A stretch of 64,000 nt of DNA from Planctomycetaceae bacterium (GTDB taxonomy: Bacteria; Planctomycetota; Planctomycetia; Planctomycetales; Planctomycetaceae), in NCBI GenBank assembly GCA_002726205.1, contig PBSL01000048.1, positions 1-64,000 on the forward strand, written 5' to 3'. Positions 8,296 to 16,499 of the stretch are shown piece after piece (the first letter of the stretch is position 1; each line of letters opens with the position of its first letter). The notes below the pieces were generated by a model. It saw nothing but the letters and a program-made list of their open reading frames with translations, ran no database searches and was not told where the DNA came from. Both the position numbers and the translations under genes were made by a program.

Positions 8296-9103
8296 GACCG
8301 ACTCCGTCACCCTGGTACGTACTGATCTCGTCTCGCGAGATCTTCTTCACACTCCGAGGATTGAACGTCTGGCGTGTCCCCGACCGCAGCGCCACTTCGA
8401 TCCGCCCACCGGCGAGCACGAAGTACTGAATCAGGAATCCCCCGCCCTGCATGGACTCGAACTGAAACTCGGACTCTTCGAGTCCCTCCACCCACCTGGC
8501 CGACAGTTCCGAGAATCGTGAATCATTGATCACGTTCTCGGGTAACGCACAAATCAGTGTCCCGGGTTTCTCACCGATGACTTCGGCCATCCGCGACCGC
8601 GTATCGACCATCGACTCGACGACCAGGCCGGCGTAGACAAGATCGTCGTCAGCTTCGCGCACGGGAGGCACAATCCCCAACGTCACGTGATGAAGACACG
8701 GGTTGCCATAGCCCTGCGAGAGCATTTGTTGCCGCGCAGCCTCGTCAACTGGATGCACAATCGCGACATAGCGAAACCAACCACGGCTGTAGGCCTCGCT
8801 GTCGGTGTCCAGACGCGCAGCGACGTTGATGTAGTCGCAACCGTCAACCGGGGACGGGTAGCATCTGGAATCCCAGCCCAGTTCATATCCGATCGTTTTC
8901 AGTGGGCCCGCCACAAGGTGCGGGGGATCGGTGAAGATCGCGGCATGATCGGGTACGGGTAACAAGGCCACCCCCAGGTCGCCCGACTTCTCGGCCACCG
9001 CCATCGCCTCGTCAAGCCGCTCGGCGGCGTTCTCGATCGCCAGTACATCCCGAAAGTCGTCGGGCAGGCGAAATCCGGACGGCAATTGGAACTTTCGGGA
9101 CAT
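8276..9103 (-). CDS. conserved-looking protein of unknown function
   Basis: I do not recognise this 275-residue protein. The ATG at 9103 is chosen because GGAGAGGAG stands just upstream; the open frame continues to 9262 but without a site. It is soluble-looking, without signal peptide or membrane segment. It has a notable central stretch around CLHHVTLGIVPP and a C-terminal FLIQYFVLAGGRIEVALRSG strand-rich segment, which could suit a beta-barrel or vicinal-oxygen-chelate-like fold, but that is only an impression. It is the first gene of the operon with the enolase-superfamily enzyme, whose start lies inside its 3' end, so a role on the same metabolite is likely. Confidence 0.75.
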   Translation of the reverse strand: MSRKFQLPSGFRLPDDFRDVLAIENAAERLDEAMAVAEKSGDLGVALLPVPDHAAIFTDPPHLVAGPLKTIGYELGWDSRCYPSPVDGCDYINVAARLDTDSEAYSRGWFRYVAIVHPVDEAARQQMLSQGYGNPCLHHVTLGIVPPVREADDDLVYAGLVVESMVDTRSRMAEVIGEKPGTLICALPENVINDSRFSELSARWVEGLEESEFQFESMQGGGFLIQYFVLAGGRIEVALRSGTRQTFNPRSVKKISRDEISTYQGDGVGHADSHC

Positions 9104-9360
9104 GGTCTCCTCTCCAGAGGATAAGTGGACCGGAACCGAGATCATCCTATCGGGTGCCGTGGAGACGAACAATCCGTCCGGAAAGCGGCTACGTCTCATG
9201 CCGGTCGGCGTCATGTGAGACTCGTCTGGCAGATCCCCGAGTCGCACACAAAAAGCGAACACCGACCGTTATCCAAGATCCATTCACTGCAACGCGACGG
9301 TGTCGTGAAGCTCGTTGCGCCGCGGCTCAAGCCGTTGTCCGCCCGCACGACTCGAGGATG

Positions 9361-9780
9361 TTAGCGGCGACCGAGCCCGTCGCCCTCTTCGAGATCGTGT
9401 GCCACGTCAACGTGGTCGGCCCCGGCAGCTCGTGCGGCGTCGAGCACACGGACAAATGTCCCGTGCGTTGATCCGGCATCACCACGGTATGTCACGACTT
9501 TCCGCTTTGACCGACTCAATAGTGGCCCGAGCCGCTCACGAAGCGACTGCAGAGAAACCTCACTTCCGTTGAGCAGGCATCGCTGTTGCCGGGTAATCGT
9601 CACGACAATTTCGGGAGCAACCACCGCACCACTCGACCCAGCTTCCGGCAATTTCAGGTCAATCGCCGGCGCCAACAAGGTCGAGCTGAGCATGAAGAAG
9701 ATCAGCAGCAAGAACACACAGTCGATCAGTGGGCTCAGCTCGATGTTCAATGACACCTGCCGGCGGCGGGGCACCTGCAT
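9361..9780 (-). CDS. exbD: ExbD/TolR-family energy-transducing protein
   Basis: A 139-residue inner-membrane protein of the ExbB-ExbD motor that couples proton-motive force to TonB. The short cytoplasmic N-terminus (MQVPRRRQVSLNIELSPLID) leads into a single membrane helix (about 17-38), which contains the characteristic Asp in SPLIDCVFLLLIFF. The periplasmic ExbD domain follows. The start could be the ATG at 9780 or the GTG at 9783; GGAGGAG lies upstream of both. It begins 7 bp after the exbB stop, so the two are co-transcribed. Confidence 0.9.
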   Translation of the reverse strand: MQVPRRRQVSLNIELSPLIDCVFLLLIFFMLSSTLLAPAIDLKLPEAGSSGAVVAPEIVVTITRQQRCLLNGSEVSLQSLRERLGPLLSRSKRKVVTYRGDAGSTHGTFVRVLDAARAAGADHVDVAHDLEEGDGLGRR

Positions 9781-9787
9781 CACGACA

Positions 9788-10471
9788 CTACTCCTCCGGT
9801 CCCGGAGTGACTGAGTCATCGTGTCGCCGCAAAGTCTCGCCCGCTGGCGATTCGATCGCCTCCACCCATTCCTCAAGTTGTGACGCTGCCCACTGCATCT
9901 GCAACGCCGCTCGTCCGACCACAGCCTGCAAGAGGTGATAGGCCGTCAGGCAGGGCAGGGCGATCGTCAAGCCGCACACGGTCGTCAACAACGCCGACCA
10001 GATCCCGCTGGCCAGGTCACCCGGCTGGACCTGGCCGCCTTTCAACTCGATCTGATGAAAAGCACCCACCAGCCCCGCCACGGTACCCAGCAACCCCAAC
10101 AAGGGGGCGGCATGTGTAATGATCCCCAACCAGTTCAGTCGTCGGTCATACCGGGCGACTTGTTCGGATGCCTCGCGCAATACTGATTGCTCGCGCAATC
10201 GCTTTTCACTGTCCCGGTGCCCCAGATACACCGACACAACACGATGCAGTGGTCGCCGACTCGATTGCACAGAGCGTTCGAACTCGTCGAGGGAATCTCT
10301 CTCGGCCGCGGTGCGAATTTCAGCGAGCAACCCAGCGTAAGACACCCTCATGCGCCAGAAGACGAACATGCGTTCGGCGATGATCGCCACGGCCAGGATC
10401 GAACATCCCAGCAACGGCCACATGACCGGACCACCGCGTTCAAACAATTCCTGTGCGCTCTGACCCCACAT
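9788..10471 (-). CDS. exbB: ExbB/TolQ/MotA-family proton channel protein
   Basis: A 227-residue polytopic membrane protein. It has an N-terminal helix (MWPLLGCSILAVAIIAERMF), a cytoplasmic loop with charged helices, then two C-terminal helices in the family pattern (THAAPLLGLLGTVAGLVGAF and SALLTTVCGLTIALPCL). These form the channel around ExbD. The ATG at 10471 is the first Met before the membrane domain; the ribosome site is weak, and the open frame runs on to 10588. The gene is divergent from tonB across a 186-bp spacer that should hold both promoters. Confidence 0.9.
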   Translation of the reverse strand: MWGQSAQELFERGGPVMWPLLGCSILAVAIIAERMFVFWRMRVSYAGLLAEIRTAAERDSLDEFERSVQSSRRPLHRVVSVYLGHRDSEKRLREQSVLREASEQVARYDRRLNWLGIITHAAPLLGLLGTVAGLVGAFHQIELKGGQVQPGDLASGIWSALLTTVCGLTIALPCLTAYHLLQAVVGRAALQMQWAASQLEEWVEAIESPAGETLRRHDDSVTPGPEE

Positions 10472-10657
10472 GCCTTGTCGTATCGTCTCTCTATCGGTTA
10501 CCGGAAACAGACAATTCGGTGCATCCGCGGAGCTCCGTCGGCCGCGAATTGACACCTTTCCATCGCACGGCGTATTCTGGCTCTCCACGGTGCGAGGCTG
10601 CTATTCTGAACCGCCGAATCGGTAATTGTCCACCCGCTGACCGGTATCCAATCCACT

Positions 10658-11647
10658 GTGTTATTTCTTCGCGACCCACTGCTGTTGACGCTGCTGGTCA
10701 GTTCACTGGCCCACGGCCTGATGCTGTCTGTTTCTGCACGCCCGACCATTGCCCCTGCCGCAGACGTCCGCGCCGGGCGAACTTCGGTCCGCCTCCAGCC
10801 TTCCTCGCCCTCCGCCCCGACACCAGCCCTTTCGTCACAGCTACTCGACATGCTTCCGGTGGTTTCGGTCCGTCCTGTCAGAACGCCGGCCTCCACATCC
10901 CAGCCCCAACCAGACCGTGCTCCCGAACGACAAACTCTCATCGTTGCCCAGAAACGTGGTTCTCTCCCCGATCTCGACCCGCTGCCGCACCAGCCAGCCA
11001 CTCTTCAACCTACCTCCCCGGCCAATCCGGCTTCCCTTCCGGCCACGACCCGCGATCTCAACGGACAATTCGCCGTCACATCCCCGACGCCACTCCCCGC
11101 AGCTCGTGTTCAAACGAGACGCCAACGGCTGGCGCATTCCCCGCGAGGCCCGCATCACGAAGACCTTACTGAACGGCAAGCCTCCGAGCCTAACACCTCA
11201 CATCGTCCCCGGATGACTGAAGTCTCCCAGGCCCCAGCCTTTCCTTCCGAGCCCTTCAGCGCCCGCGTCACCCATCGTCGCCAGCACTCCTCCCTCACCG
11301 CGTCTCGCCGGATCGCTCCAGCCTCCGAATTGGCACAACCAGCCTCCGAACAATCGGCGGGTGGCCCGCGGCAACTGCCGGTCGCCTTGCCCGACAACCC
11401 TTCACCTCGCTATCCGCGACGTGCGATCAGCCAGAGGCGGCAAGGGGTCGTCATTCTCGCTCTTCGGGTCGACCGCGACGGGCGCGTCTCCTCGGCAACC
11501 GTCAACAAAAGTAGTGGCCATTCCGATCTTGATCAGGCAGCTCTGGTCGCGGCCCGTGCCTGGAAATTTCGGCCGGCCCGCCGAGGTGAGATGGCCGTCG
11601 AAATCACTGTCCTTAAGCCCTTTCGGTTTATCGGCCGCTCTCGCTAG
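10658..11647 (+). CDS. tonB: TonB-family protein
   Basis: A 329-residue TonB-like protein starting at GTG. A single N-terminal signal anchor (about 7-26) contains Ser15-x3-His19, the S-x3-H motif by which TonB engages ExbB/ExbD. A long Pro/Ser/Arg-rich periplasmic linker (about 30-235) spans the periplasm. The C-terminal TonB domain (about 245-326) carries PRYPRRAISQRRQGVVILAL and WKFRPARRGEMAV. It would transmit energy to the BtuB-like receptor encoded next to it. The stop codon overlaps that of the receptor gene on the opposite strand within a shared CTAG. Confidence 0.9.
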   Translation: MLFLRDPLLLTLLVSSLAHGLMLSVSARPTIAPAADVRAGRTSVRLQPSSPSAPTPALSSQLLDMLPVVSVRPVRTPASTSQPQPDRAPERQTLIVAQKRGSLPDLDPLPHQPATLQPTSPANPASLPATTRDLNGQFAVTSPTPLPAARVQTRRQRLAHSPRGPHHEDLTERQASEPNTSHRPRMTEVSQAPAFPSEPFSARVTHRRQHSSLTASRRIAPASELAQPASEQSAGGPRQLPVALPDNPSPRYPRRAISQRRQGVVILALRVDRDGRVSSATVNKSSGHSDLDQAALVAARAWKFRPARRGEMAVEITVLKPFRFIGRSR

Positions 11648-13599
11648 TCGTCGCCTCCCAGCAGAATCGTGGCCCCGGCATAAATCCCGAACCTCGCTGA
11701 TGCAAAACCCCAGACTTCCTCGTATTTTTCATCGGTGATGTTGTCGAGCCTCGCAAACAACTGCACCCGGTCACTGTAGTCGTAGGACACAGTCGCATTC
11801 AGTAGCGAGTACTCGTCGAGCGTGGTGATCGCCCCGCTGATGTCGAAATCATCGCGTCGGTCCACCCACTGATAATTCAACGACACATCGACTCCCCGCT
11901 CTTCGAAGCGGTGATCCATGCCGACACGAAACTTGTTGGCTGGACGACGGACCAAGCGACTGTCCGTGGTCCGATTTCTCGCCTCTGTGTAGGTGTAGCC
12001 GAATTTCGCGTTCGTGAATTTCCCGACGCGGTAGGTTGTGCTCAGCTCGACGCCAGTCGTCAGTGCGCTTTCGACGTTGTACAGATGTCCAAAGAACGGT
12101 CCCGAACCATCGAAGACGAAGACGATCAGGTCATCGAGGTCGTTGCGAAAATACGTCACATCGGCGACAAGATCGCCTTCTCCCAGATTCTGTTCGAGAC
12201 CGATCTCCCAGCCAAAACTTTTCTCTGGACGGAGATCCCCATTCCCAATACTCGGGTCAAACAACTCGTTGATCGCCGGCGCCCGAAATCCCGTGCCGAG
12301 GCTGGCGTGGAGGGCGGTCCCGTTGTCCTCGAAGCTGTAACGACTGGTCACGCGATAGGTCTTGGCCGCCCCGGCCCGGCTGTACCGGTCCCAGCGGGCC
12401 CCGACAACGCTTGACCAGTTGCCATTGAGCACAACTTGCTCCTGCACGAAAACACCTGTCCCGTACATTGATTCCCTGGGAGAACCCGTCGATGCGCCCT
12501 CCTCGTCGAGGTGGTCGACACCGGTGGTCAGCACGTTCCGGATCCGCTCCGACTCGTAGAGCAAGAGGTTGGCCTGCCAGTCGAATTTGATTGTTTGGCC
12601 ATCAAACGCAGGAGTCCCAAAGAGGCCGGGGCTTGTATCCCGCCGGTTGAAATTGCTGAAACTGAATCCCACCTTTTGCTCGATGGCCCCGTCCAGCATT
12701 TCCCTTCGCAACTGCGTCCGCATCGCGAACGTCTCGTTCTTCAACTTTCTGGCCAGGTCATCCACCGTACCGATGGGAAACAGAAAACCATCGATCTGCG
12801 ATTCTGCATCGGTGTAGCGAAACACGACATCGATGTCATTCTGTTTATCGAGTAGCCAGCCAAATCGCCCAGAGAGGTTCCCGTTGCGAACCCCGTCATT
12901 CTCGGTATTGCCAAACCGCGGCGCAGCGGTCGTAAAGCCATCGCTTTCCAGATACGAGCCACCCAGCGAGTAATACGTGCGATCGGTACTGCCGGAAACG
13001 CTGGCCGATTGCTGGAATGTCCCATATCGTCCGCCAAGAGTTCGAAAACGGTATCTCGGCGCTCCCTGCCCTCGACGGGTCACGATATTGACGACGCCCC
13101 CGATGGCATCAGAACCGTACAGAGTGCTTTGCGGTCCGCGGAGAATCTCGACTCGCTCGATGTTCTCAACCGCGAGATTGGAGAAATCGAAGGCCCGACT
13201 CGGACTGCTGGGATCATTCAGGGGAATCCCATCAAGCAGGACCTTCGTGTGCCGTGACTCTGTCCCGCGGATGAAGATCGAGGTCTGCTGGCCTGGTCCG
13301 CCGGCCCGGACAACGTCCAGTCCGGGAACACCTCGCAGTGCTTCATGCAGCAATGCCTTTCCCGAACGCCGCAAGGCCTTACCGCTGATGACGGTCACCG
13401 AACTTCCGTTGCGTTCGCGAAGGATCTCGGTCCTGGTCGAAGAGAGAACCGCCCGACCGCTCAGAGGATGCCGTGGAAAAGGGGCAATCACGTCGGTGGG
13501 GTCTAGCACCGGTGGCCGAGTTGCGTCGTCCTGAGTCCACGCCGTCCCATACGGCCACAGCAAGGCCAGCAGAATTGCAATCCTTGCAGTACGCGCCAT
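11644..13599 (-). CDS. btuB: TonB-dependent outer-membrane receptor, BtuB-like
   Basis: A 651-residue outer-membrane receptor. The ATG at 13599 follows AAGGGA; a GTG lies immediately upstream. After a signal peptide (about 1-22) there is a plug domain (about 50-165) with the phrases QQTSIFIRGTESRH and YGSDAIGGVVNIVTRRG. These closely resemble E. coli BtuB as I remember it. A beta-barrel of alternating aromatic strands follows, ending in GIYAGATILLGGDD. Corrinoid uptake is the best guess, but related receptors take other ligands. ExbB, ExbD and TonB are encoded next door, making a self-contained uptake unit. The 212-bp leader holds a strong hairpin. Confidence 0.88.
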   Translation of the reverse strand: MARTARIAILLALLWPYGTAWTQDDATRPPVLDPTDVIAPFPRHPLSGRAVLSSTRTEILRERNGSSVTVISGKALRRSGKALLHEALRGVPGLDVVRAGGPGQQTSIFIRGTESRHTKVLLDGIPLNDPSSPSRAFDFSNLAVENIERVEILRGPQSTLYGSDAIGGVVNIVTRRGQGAPRYRFRTLGGRYGTFQQSASVSGSTDRTYYSLGGSYLESDGFTTAAPRFGNTENDGVRNGNLSGRFGWLLDKQNDIDVVFRYTDAESQIDGFLFPIGTVDDLARKLKNETFAMRTQLRREMLDGAIEQKVGFSFSNFNRRDTSPGLFGTPAFDGQTIKFDWQANLLLYESERIRNVLTTGVDHLDEEGASTGSPRESMYGTGVFVQEQVVLNGNWSSVVGARWDRYSRAGAAKTYRVTSRYSFEDNGTALHASLGTGFRAPAINELFDPSIGNGDLRPEKSFGWEIGLEQNLGEGDLVADVTYFRNDLDDLIVFVFDGSGPFFGHLYNVESALTTGVELSTTYRVGKFTNAKFGYTYTEARNRTTDSRLVRRPANKFRVGMDHRFEERGVDVSLNYQWVDRRDDFDISGAITTLDEYSLLNATVSYDYSDRVQLFARLDNITDEKYEEVWGFASARFGIYAGATILLGGDD

Positions 13600-13811
13600 C
13601 ACCGGTGTCCCTTGAGGGCAGTCAAGGATCCGGTAGCGGTTGGAACCGGGTCCCTGGCTCCAACGGAAATCGAGAACTGCCCGTATTGCAACAGATCGGA
13701 TTGGATCAACCGCGGGAATTACACGGCTTTGCCGCAGTAATCAGCAACAGCAACGCCAATCGACGCTGCCGGCACATTCCTCACAATCGTTACAGTCGGG
13801 CATGCAACCGG
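13600..13811 (-). promoter_or_regulatory. structured leader of the BtuB-like receptor gene; possible, unproven B12-responsive element
   Basis: This non-coding stretch precedes the receptor gene on the minus strand. It contains an inverted repeat, GTTGGAACC (13639-13647) with GGCTCCAAC (13656-13664), about 40 nt before the start codon. On the transcribed strand the right-hand part reads AGCCAGGGACCCGG, which resembles a B12 box with one base missing. I do not find the conserved GGGAA...GGTG core of the classic cobalamin riboswitch, so the riboswitch assignment is weak. Confidence 0.3.
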
Positions 13812-15059
13812 CTACCGAATCGCGCCCCGAGCTGCCCGATTCGCTCGATCGAGCAGGCGATAACCCTGTTGTCGCACGGCGGCTTTCGACTCGGCAAAGT
13901 CCCCGCGATGCAGTATCAGTCGGTTCCGCAATACAACCGCTTGTCCCCGCCGCAGTGGCACCGCGACGCGTCCAGGCCAGGCAACGTTCTGCATGCCGTA
14001 ATGTCGCAGCAACCATCGTGGCGGCGATTCGGGATAGCTGGGATGGCAGAGAATACTCAGCCCTGTCATTGCGTCACTCTTGCCAAACCGGCCACTGATA
14101 TCGGCCCAGTGACTTGCCGTCTGTACCCGATCACCACCCAGGCGCCCTCCGGCATCGTGAATCACCATCCCGGCAGGCGGCCGCATCCGCACCGTGAATC
14201 CCGAGTAGCCCTTCACGTTCTCGGAACCACCGATCCGAACCCCCTTCAACACCGCCTTGAGTTCCAGTCGAAAATCAATGTGCCGTGTGCCGGCCGTGGT
14301 TCGAAACACGCGAATCGTCGCCTGTTCTTCGACGATCGGCTTCGATCGCTTATCAGGCCCCACGATCAACGGCGACGTCCAATCGACTTCGGTCTTCAGC
14401 TCGGCAAACACCGGCCCGCGTTCCACGATCCGCGCCTCGCGAACCACCGGCAGGAAGTCCTTGTTGATCCATGGATCGCCGGCCCTCGTCGTCCCGACCC
14501 ACAGTTGATGCCATGCCCAGAAGATGCCGTGATGATGCTTGTGATCGTCAGGAAAATCCTGTGTCAGCACCGTTTGGTCCAGCCCGTAAAGCGGGTGGAT
14601 GTAATTGGCCGCCACGTGCTTGCCGCCGTCCAGCGAGTGCGGTTCACGACGGTAAAACAAGATCGGCTTCTCGCCCTCTCGGCATTCCAGTCCCCCGGTG
14701 CGAGAAACGAACGTCACACCGGGACCGCCGGCACTGGCATCAACCACAATCGCCTCGACAGTCACACGTCGCGACTTCTGGCTTCCGTCCCGAATTGCAG
14801 CCAGTACCCAGGCCGACCGACCCTCCGCAAGGCACTGCACCACCACCGGTCGGGCCCCAAACATCGCATGCTGAAACCTGAGCACCGCCCCCTTTTGCGG
14901 CGCCCCCACGACACGACACGACAAAGGAAACACGATCTTGCCGGGCAGACCCGCGGGCAGATCAAACACCAGCGAAACCGGGGCCGCCGCCTTTGTCGGT
15001 GAACTGGCCGCCACCAGCAAGGCCAGGGTGGTCGTGACGCAAGCTATCACCTGTTTCAT
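13812..15059 (-). CDS. secreted PmoA-family (DUF6807) protein
   Basis: A 415-residue exported protein with a signal peptide (about 1-24, ending TKA) and GGAG seven bases before the ATG. The body matches the DUF6807/PmoA-like family that is frequent in planctomycetes. Recognisable pieces are YIHPLYGLDQTVLTQDFPDD followed by HKHHHGIFWAWHQ, a His cluster that could bind metal or substrate. The biochemical role of the family is unsettled; members often sit near sugar-catabolic genes. The gene lies downstream-to-upstream of the btuB leader and is divergent from the glycosyltransferase at 15128. Confidence 0.82.
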   Translation of the reverse strand: MKQVIACVTTTLALLVAASSPTKAAAPVSLVFDLPAGLPGKIVFPLSCRVVGAPQKGAVLRFQHAMFGARPVVVQCLAEGRSAWVLAAIRDGSQKSRRVTVEAIVVDASAGGPGVTFVSRTGGLECREGEKPILFYRREPHSLDGGKHVAANYIHPLYGLDQTVLTQDFPDDHKHHHGIFWAWHQLWVGTTRAGDPWINKDFLPVVREARIVERGPVFAELKTEVDWTSPLIVGPDKRSKPIVEEQATIRVFRTTAGTRHIDFRLELKAVLKGVRIGGSENVKGYSGFTVRMRPPAGMVIHDAGGRLGGDRVQTASHWADISGRFGKSDAMTGLSILCHPSYPESPPRWLLRHYGMQNVAWPGRVAVPLRRGQAVVLRNRLILHRGDFAESKAAVRQQGYRLLDRANRAARGAIR

Positions 15060-15113
15060 CGGAAGACTCCGTTACCGCCGGGCCATGGTCGCCCCAGTAT
15101 AGCCCCGGTCGGC

Positions 15114-15119
15114 TACAAT
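15114..15119 (+). promoter_or_regulatory. candidate -10 element for the membrane glycosyltransferase gene
   Basis: TACAAT (5 of 6 to consensus) ends 8 nt before the ATG at 15128. If it is a genuine -10 box, transcription would start at or next to the start codon, giving a leaderless or nearly leaderless mRNA. No good -35 hexamer is visible 16-18 nt upstream, which lowers confidence. Confidence 0.35.
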
Positions 15120-15127
15120 CCCCCAGT

Positions 15128-16288
15128 ATGGACAAGGTACTGCTGGTCTCTGGCTGGATCCTCTGCGGAATGTGGCTGCTCGGTGTTGGGCTGCCGCTGG
15201 TCGTTCAGTGGCGCCGCCGTCTGCCGCGATTGGCGCCGGCGATTGTTGAACCTGACCACTGGCCGAGCGTCTCGGTTGTCGTCACGGCCAAGGACGAGGG
15301 TCCGCAAATCGCCGACTGCCTCTCGTCGTTGCTTGCCTCGGACTACCCTGACCTGGAACTGATCGCGATCAACGATCGATCGTCGGATGAAACCGGACCG
15401 GCCATAGATTCCCTCGCCACTACCGATCCGCGAATTCGCCCGTTGCACATCACGGAATTGCCGTCGGATTGGCTCGGCAAGAACCACGCGATGTGGTGTG
15501 GAGCACAGGCTGCCCGGGGATCGTGGATCCTGTTCACCGACGGTGACATCATCTATCGACCCGAGACGATCCGGGTGGCTGTCTCGTTTGCTCTTTCCCA
15601 CAGACTCGACCACCTGACATTGGCTCCCTCGATGCTTACCGGCAGTTACGCCGAAAGTTCGCTGGTTTCGTTTTTCGCACTGATTTTCGCCGCGGCCACT
15701 CAATCGTGGCTGACACGATTACCGACGCGGCACATTTATGTCGGCGTCGGAGCCTTCAACCTCGTGAGGCGCAAAACCTACGAGAGTGCCGGGGGACATC
15801 TCCCGCTGCGTTATGAGGTGGCGGATGACCTGAGACTGGGCCAACTGTTGAAACGGCACGGCTGCCGCGCGGACATGTTGCTGGCCGGCAGCTACCTGAA
15901 AGTCAAATGGCAGGAGTCGGCCTGGTCGACGATCACCGGACTGGAAAAAAACGGTTTCGCCGGCTTTGGCTACTCGGTATCGCGTGCGTTGCTGGCACTC
16001 TCCAGCGCCGCTCTCTTCCTCTATGCCCCTCTGGGTGTTCTCGTGTTGGTTTCCGGCCCCTCGACCTGGGGCTTCGCGGCCGCCCTGGCCGCATCTCACC
16101 TCTGTTATGCCGGTGGCGCGGTGCTCTTCGGCGCCAGCGTCCGGGTGGCGCCGTGCCTGGTTCCTGCCTCCGCGGGAATCTTCTTCGCCTTCATTCGGTC
16201 GATGGTTATCACTCTCCGACAAGGAGGTGTCCGCTGGCGCGACACCTTCTACCCGCTCTCGGAACTGCGCCGTCGGCTCTATCGCTGA
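15128..16288 (+). CDS. membrane-bound family 2 glycosyltransferase
   Basis: A 386-residue GT-A glycosyltransferase. One membrane helix (about 5-27) precedes the catalytic domain, which begins WPSVSVVVTAKDEG (about 45). The nucleotide-sugar site includes DRSSDETG, and the acidic metal motif is in WILFTDGDI (about 132-140). Further downstream are YEVADDLRLG and a QESAW-type acceptor region (KVKWQESAW). Three or four helices lie in the C-terminal 110 residues. The layout resembles the HpnB or carotenoid/ceramide-type lipid glycosyltransferases. The acceptor is probably a membrane lipid, which is inference. No ribosome site is seen. Confidence 0.87.
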   Translation: MDKVLLVSGWILCGMWLLGVGLPLVVQWRRRLPRLAPAIVEPDHWPSVSVVVTAKDEGPQIADCLSSLLASDYPDLELIAINDRSSDETGPAIDSLATTDPRIRPLHITELPSDWLGKNHAMWCGAQAARGSWILFTDGDIIYRPETIRVAVSFALSHRLDHLTLAPSMLTGSYAESSLVSFFALIFAAATQSWLTRLPTRHIYVGVGAFNLVRRKTYESAGGHLPLRYEVADDLRLGQLLKRHGCRADMLLAGSYLKVKWQESAWSTITGLEKNGFAGFGYSVSRALLALSSAALFLYAPLGVLVLVSGPSTWGFAAALAASHLCYAGGAVLFGASVRVAPCLVPASAGIFFAFIRSMVITLRQGGVRWRDTFYPLSELRRRLYR

Positions 16289-16401
16289 CTGGATCGGGCG
16301 TCATGCCTGCTGCGGCGTCCCCTCGTTGACGTTTGCTGCATGACCACGCGGCAGCCGGAACGCGCTGACGCCGCGACGGACCTCCGCGTGCAAAGCTGAG
16401 G

Positions 16402-16430
16402 TTTGCACACTTCCCGCTCCGGACTATAGT
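16402..16430 (+). promoter_or_regulatory. candidate promoter for the MscS-like channel gene
   Basis: TTTGCA (16402-16407, 4 of 6) and TATAGT (16425-16430, 5 of 6) are separated by exactly 17 nt. The start of transcription would fall near 16437, giving a leader of about 63 nt before the ATG at 16500. Confidence 0.5.
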
Positions 16431-16499
16431 CGCCGCCCTTGATCCACGCGTCCTGCCGGCGATTCCACTGATCCAACTCACGCGACGGGAGATCGATCC

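Noticed and set aside
13600-13811. Canonical cobalamin riboswitch
   Set aside because: Only a B12-box-like piece and a hairpin are visible; the conserved core motifs are not. Kept as a low-confidence leader element instead.
13473-15002. 509-residue plus-strand ORF
   Set aside because: Antisense to the receptor start, its leader and the PmoA-like gene; Arg/His/Pro-rich as expected for such shadows.
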